Origin: an uncultured Granulosicoccaceae bacterium
Lineage (GTDB): Bacteria > Pseudomonadota > Gammaproteobacteria > Granulosicoccales > Granulosicoccaceae
Length of the DNA stretch: 64,000 nucleotides
Assembly (NCBI GenBank): GCA_937957915.1
Contig: CALGNZ010000040.1
Location: forward strand, 1 to 64,000
Direction: 5' to 3'
Part shown: positions 61,002-64,000 of the stretch, piece after piece
Numbering within the stretch: the stretch's first letter is position 1
How the letters are laid out: each line of letters starts with the position of its first letter
The notes under the pieces: generated by a model
What the model saw: only the letters and a program-made list of their open reading frames with translations
What the model was told of the DNA's origin: nothing
Database searches by the model: none
Position numbers and translations under genes: made by a program

Positions 61002-61499
61002 TCAGGCATGCAAATTCAACAGTAACTCACCATCTATTGCTGTGAAGCTCGAAGCCGCATCAATTAATGAGCGCGCGGTCAGAGCCTCGACACCGTAAAC
61101 ATCGAAATCCACCCCGAATTGCGCGCGCACAGTGGTGGCCAGCAAATCAAAATCCCCGTCACCGGACAGTAGAATTATTTTGTCAACACTTGTGGCATTC
61201 TGCACGGCGTCAAGTGTAATTCCTACGTCCCAATCTCCTTTGGCAGAGCCATCAGTTCGTTGAATGTACGGCTTTAACCTTACTTCAAAGCCGATCTCGC
61301 GGAGGATATTCTGAAACTGTCTTTGCTTGCTGTCGCCTCGGTCGATCGCGTAGGCAACAGCCTTTTTAATTGTGTTCTCGCCACTTACTCTGCGCCAAAA
61401 CGCTCGATAGTCAAAATGGCATTTATGCGCACTCATTGTGGTGTAGTAGACATTCTGTACATCGACCAGTATTGCGACATCAGCCATATTTATGTTCAC
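61002..61499 (-). CDS. NYN domain (LabA-like) putative nuclease
   Basis: AILVDVQNVYY, GDWDVGITLDA, IILLSGDGDFDLL. Confidence 0.9.
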   Translation of the reverse strand: MNINMADVAILVDVQNVYYTTMSAHKCHFDYRAFWRRVSGENTIKKAVAYAIDRGDSKQRQFQNILREIGFEVRLKPYIQRTDGSAKGDWDVGITLDAVQNATSVDKIILLSGDGDFDLLATTVRAQFGVDFDVYGVEALTARSLIDAASSFTAIDGELLLNLHA

Positions 61500-61575
61500 C
61501 TGTGCCCGGGAAGTCGCACACTAAATAATGTAGGCAAACACTGTAACGTTTTTCATCGATCTGTGTATATCAGGT

Positions 61576-62148
61576 ATGAGTAGCGAAAATTCCAACCAGG
61601 ACTTGCTTGACCATCGTGACCTGATCAGTGACGACCCACAGGCGTTCGCAACTCTTATCAAACGATATCAACAGCCTGTATTCTCGTTTTTGGGCAGAAT
61701 GGGGTTTTCCCAGGTGAGCGCAGAGGATCTTGCTCAGGACAGTTTTCTCAGAGTCTGGAAAAACAGGCACCGCTATGATTCAACCAAAGGTCGGGTTTTC
61801 ACCTGGATTTTCACAATCACCCGCAACCTGGCCATTAACGAGTTACGCAAAGCCAGTAAAACCCATTCACAGCTGCCAGAACCATCCCTGGTCGCTGATA
61901 CAGACCCGAATTCAGACCCACAACTTCAGTTGGAATCCGAACAGGCACGTGCCAGATTGCAACGTGCAATCAATTCACTGGCATACACCGACAGAGTCAC
62001 CATTGCGCTGACACTGGCGGATTCGCTGAGCGCCGAAGAGTGCGCCCGGCTCGAAGACTGTTCAGCCGCCAGCTTCAGAACACGCACCAGCAGAGCCAAA
62101 GCCAGGTTAATTAACGCCTACAACGATCTGGAATCGAGCAATGAATAA
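61576..62148 (+). CDS. ECF-type RNA polymerase sigma factor
   Basis: AEDLAQDSFLRVWKNRHRYD, FTWIFTITRNLAINELRK, sigma-4 region. Confidence 0.93.
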   Translation: MSSENSNQDLLDHRDLISDDPQAFATLIKRYQQPVFSFLGRMGFSQVSAEDLAQDSFLRVWKNRHRYDSTKGRVFTWIFTITRNLAINELRKASKTHSQLPEPSLVADTDPNSDPQLQLESEQARARLQRAINSLAYTDRVTIALTLADSLSAEECARLEDCSAASFRTRTSRAKARLINAYNDLESSNE

Positions 62149-62419
62149 AGACATGAAAAACGAGCAGAAAATCCAGTCGCTACTTGAGTCAGATCTGTTG
62201 CAGGCACCAGCAGACTTCAGCGATCGGGTATTACGGGAAATCGAAAGGCAGACGCAGTCATCAGGCGCTGATGACTCTCGGCACGAGCCTGATGAAGATA
62301 GCGCCACACACATGATTGAATGGTGGCAATGGCTTGCAGTGGCGGGTGGAAGCCTGGTGGGCATGACCCAGGTCACTCGCTATATATTCGGATTCTGGTT
62401 ATCGGCGGCCGTGGGCTAA
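62141..62419 (+). CDS. Putative anti-sigma factor / small membrane protein
   Basis: 8-nt overlap with the sigma gene; short cytoplasmic part then one TM segment. Confidence 0.6.
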   Translation: MNKDMKNEQKIQSLLESDLLQAPADFSDRVLREIERQTQSSGADDSRHEPDEDSATHMIEWWQWLAVAGGSLVGMTQVTRYIFGFWLSAAVG

Positions 62420-62441
62420 GCCGGCACTCACAGGAGGTATT

Positions 62442-63395
62442 ATGAAAAATACAACGTCAGTTCCCAATGACAACCAGCCACCCAGACAGCGTGTGCGCCG
62501 TTCACCATTGATTGCCGCACTGATGTCTGCGTCGCTGCCAGGCTTCGGTCAGCTCTACAATGGCCAGCTTAACAAGGCCGCGTGGATCTTTGTTATATTC
62601 GCGTCGCTTACCATACCTGTTTCAGCCGCTATAGCGCTGTGGTTGCCCGCCCCGCTTACCGTACCGCTGCAGCTGCTGGGCGGCATTCTGGCCATTAGCG
62701 TATGGCTCTACGCAATTATCAACGCATGGATCACAGCTCGACACCGCGACAACTACACACTGCGCCCATGGCAAACCAGCGGGCTCTACGCCGTGGTTTT
62801 TATTATCTGCAACCTGATTACGATGCCGCTGCTGACCATAAGCGTCCGCACACACCTGGTTCAACCGTTTACCACGCCATCCAATAGTATGTCCCCAACC
62901 GTGTTGGCCGGAGACTACCTGTTTGCAAATATGTCTTACAACTGCCCCTATTGTTTAGCAAAGGTAAACCGTGGCGATATCGCGATTCTGATAAACCCGA
63001 ATAAAAGAAACTTTTTCTACATAAAGCGCGTCATTGGATTGCCCGGCGACTCAATCGAGATCAGCAACAATCAGCTACTGATCAATGGCGAGTCAGCACA
63101 ATACGATACTAGCGACCAGCAGCATGAAAATTTTGACCGGGTTAAAGAACAATCAGGCAATCGGCAGTGGGAAGTCCAATGGCAAACTGACAAAACGGAA
63201 GATTTTCCAGCTACCATCGTCGAGCCCGGGCACGTGTTTGTACTCGGTGATAATCGCGATGCAAGCAATGATTCAAGACTGATAGGACAAATCCCCCTTA
63301 GTGACATAAAGGGTCTTGCGAGACAAATCTGGTTTTCGAGGTCAAAAGAGGGAATCAGATGGGATCGAATCGGGTTAGACCTTACAACTCGATAG
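62442..63395 (+). CDS. lepB: Signal peptidase I with additional N-terminal TM region
   Basis: PSNSMSPTVLAGD Ser box, FFYIKRVIGLPGD Lys box, VFVLGDNRDASNDSR; N-terminal LPGFGQLYNGQLNKAAW segment. Confidence 0.9.
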   Translation: MKNTTSVPNDNQPPRQRVRRSPLIAALMSASLPGFGQLYNGQLNKAAWIFVIFASLTIPVSAAIALWLPAPLTVPLQLLGGILAISVWLYAIINAWITARHRDNYTLRPWQTSGLYAVVFIICNLITMPLLTISVRTHLVQPFTTPSNSMSPTVLAGDYLFANMSYNCPYCLAKVNRGDIAILINPNKRNFFYIKRVIGLPGDSIEISNNQLLINGESAQYDTSDQQHENFDRVKEQSGNRQWEVQWQTDKTEDFPATIVEPGHVFVLGDNRDASNDSRLIGQIPLSDIKGLARQIWFSRSKEGIRWDRIGLDLTTR

Positions 63396-63413
63396 CACTA
63401 AACAACACACAGG

Positions 63414-63445
63414 CTCGGCGACTGCGATGAATCGCAGTCGCTGAG
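63414..63445. repeat. 14-bp hairpin (CTCGGCGACTGCGA-TGAA-TCGCAGTCGCTGAG) downstream of lepB
   Basis: 13 Watson-Crick pairs plus one G-T, TGAA loop; no T-run follows. Confidence 0.8.
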
Positions 63446-63848
63446 GACAGAACGTCCGTAGCCGGCCAGTAAACGCCCTTTTTTAACGCCACTTGCACGC
63501 GGGTAGAAACAATTGCCAGGTTGTTGTGTAGTTATTTCAGAGCCACTATTGAAATATTAATCGTGAGGGGCAACTCATCGCAACCTCTGCAAAACACACA
63601 GTGCCTCTTGAAATCCCACTTTCTTACCACACGCTAATCTGCAACCATAGCCGGGATAAGTCAACCAAACACATAACCCCATCGTCGTACAAAGCGCCTT
63701 ATGACAACGATAGTGTTCAAATATTGATACGCAATTTCATACCTATAACAACATCTGTGGTCACTTCAAAATTCTAACGCAGATAACGGTTTAGTTCGAA
63801 CCGATGTTCTTGATATTCTATGTTATCAATTAGTATAAATTGTATGCT

Positions 63849-64000
63849 ATGGACACAGAAAGACACCTGATACCGGGTATTTATCAACACTACAAAGGCC
63901 AATCGTACATGGTCTTCCTGAGTGCCAGCCACACTGAAACTGGTGAGCAAATGGTTGTTTATGCCAGCACCTCCGCAGACAAAAAATTGTGGACCAGACC
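63849..64000 (+). CDS. DUF1653 domain protein (truncated by window edge)
   Basis: ATG at 63849 reads MDTERHLIPGIYQHYKGQSYMVFLSASHTETGEQMVVYASTSADKKLWTR; not in the ORF track. Confidence 0.8.
   Translation, partial: MDTERHLIPGIYQHYKGQSYMVFLSASHTETGEQMVVYASTSADKKLWTR

Noticed and set aside
1-64000. CRISPR arrays, rRNA, transposases, integrases, prophage
   Set aside because: No regularly spaced repeats or matching protein signatures were seen; the only repeat arrays are the intragenic 120-bp units and short tandem repeats. tRNA absence is by eye only and needs tRNAscan-SE.

Overview
The window is a gene-dense bacterial chromosome segment of gammaproteobacterial character (inferred from Mfd/CsiV, NagZ next to an MTIP-type phosphorylase, DbpA and TopB). 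I saw no rRNA, CRISPR array, transposase or prophage genes, and I recognised no tRNA by eye. About 45 CDS are supported. Two edge genes missing from the ORF track were read directly from the sequence: a partial riboflavin synthase (1-138, -) and a partial DUF1653 protein (63849-64000, +). The most notable locus is a ~15 kb, largely translationally coupled cluster at 16406-31106. It encodes DUF4159 protein, VWA/GATase-like membrane protein, caspase-fold protein whose expected Cys reads as Ser, TPR + HExxH metallopeptidase, MoxR AAA+ ATPase, DUF58, BatA-like VWA protein, and a giant Q/S-rich DUF4175-like membrane protein. The MoxR/DUF58/VWA core is a known theme; the protease-like cargo and its exact arrangement look worth study. 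Other notable items: a DUF937 protein with exact 120-bp (40-aa) Ala/Gly repeats and a LEA-like tail; three palindromes stacked upstream of a beta-helix lipoprotein gene; short tandem repeats of different unit length in four convergent intergenic gaps; a signal peptidase I with an extra N-terminal multi-TM region and a CPYC motif; and a highly conserved-looking 476-aa protein of unclear function. All family calls come from reading motifs and recalled family resemblance. No database search was run.
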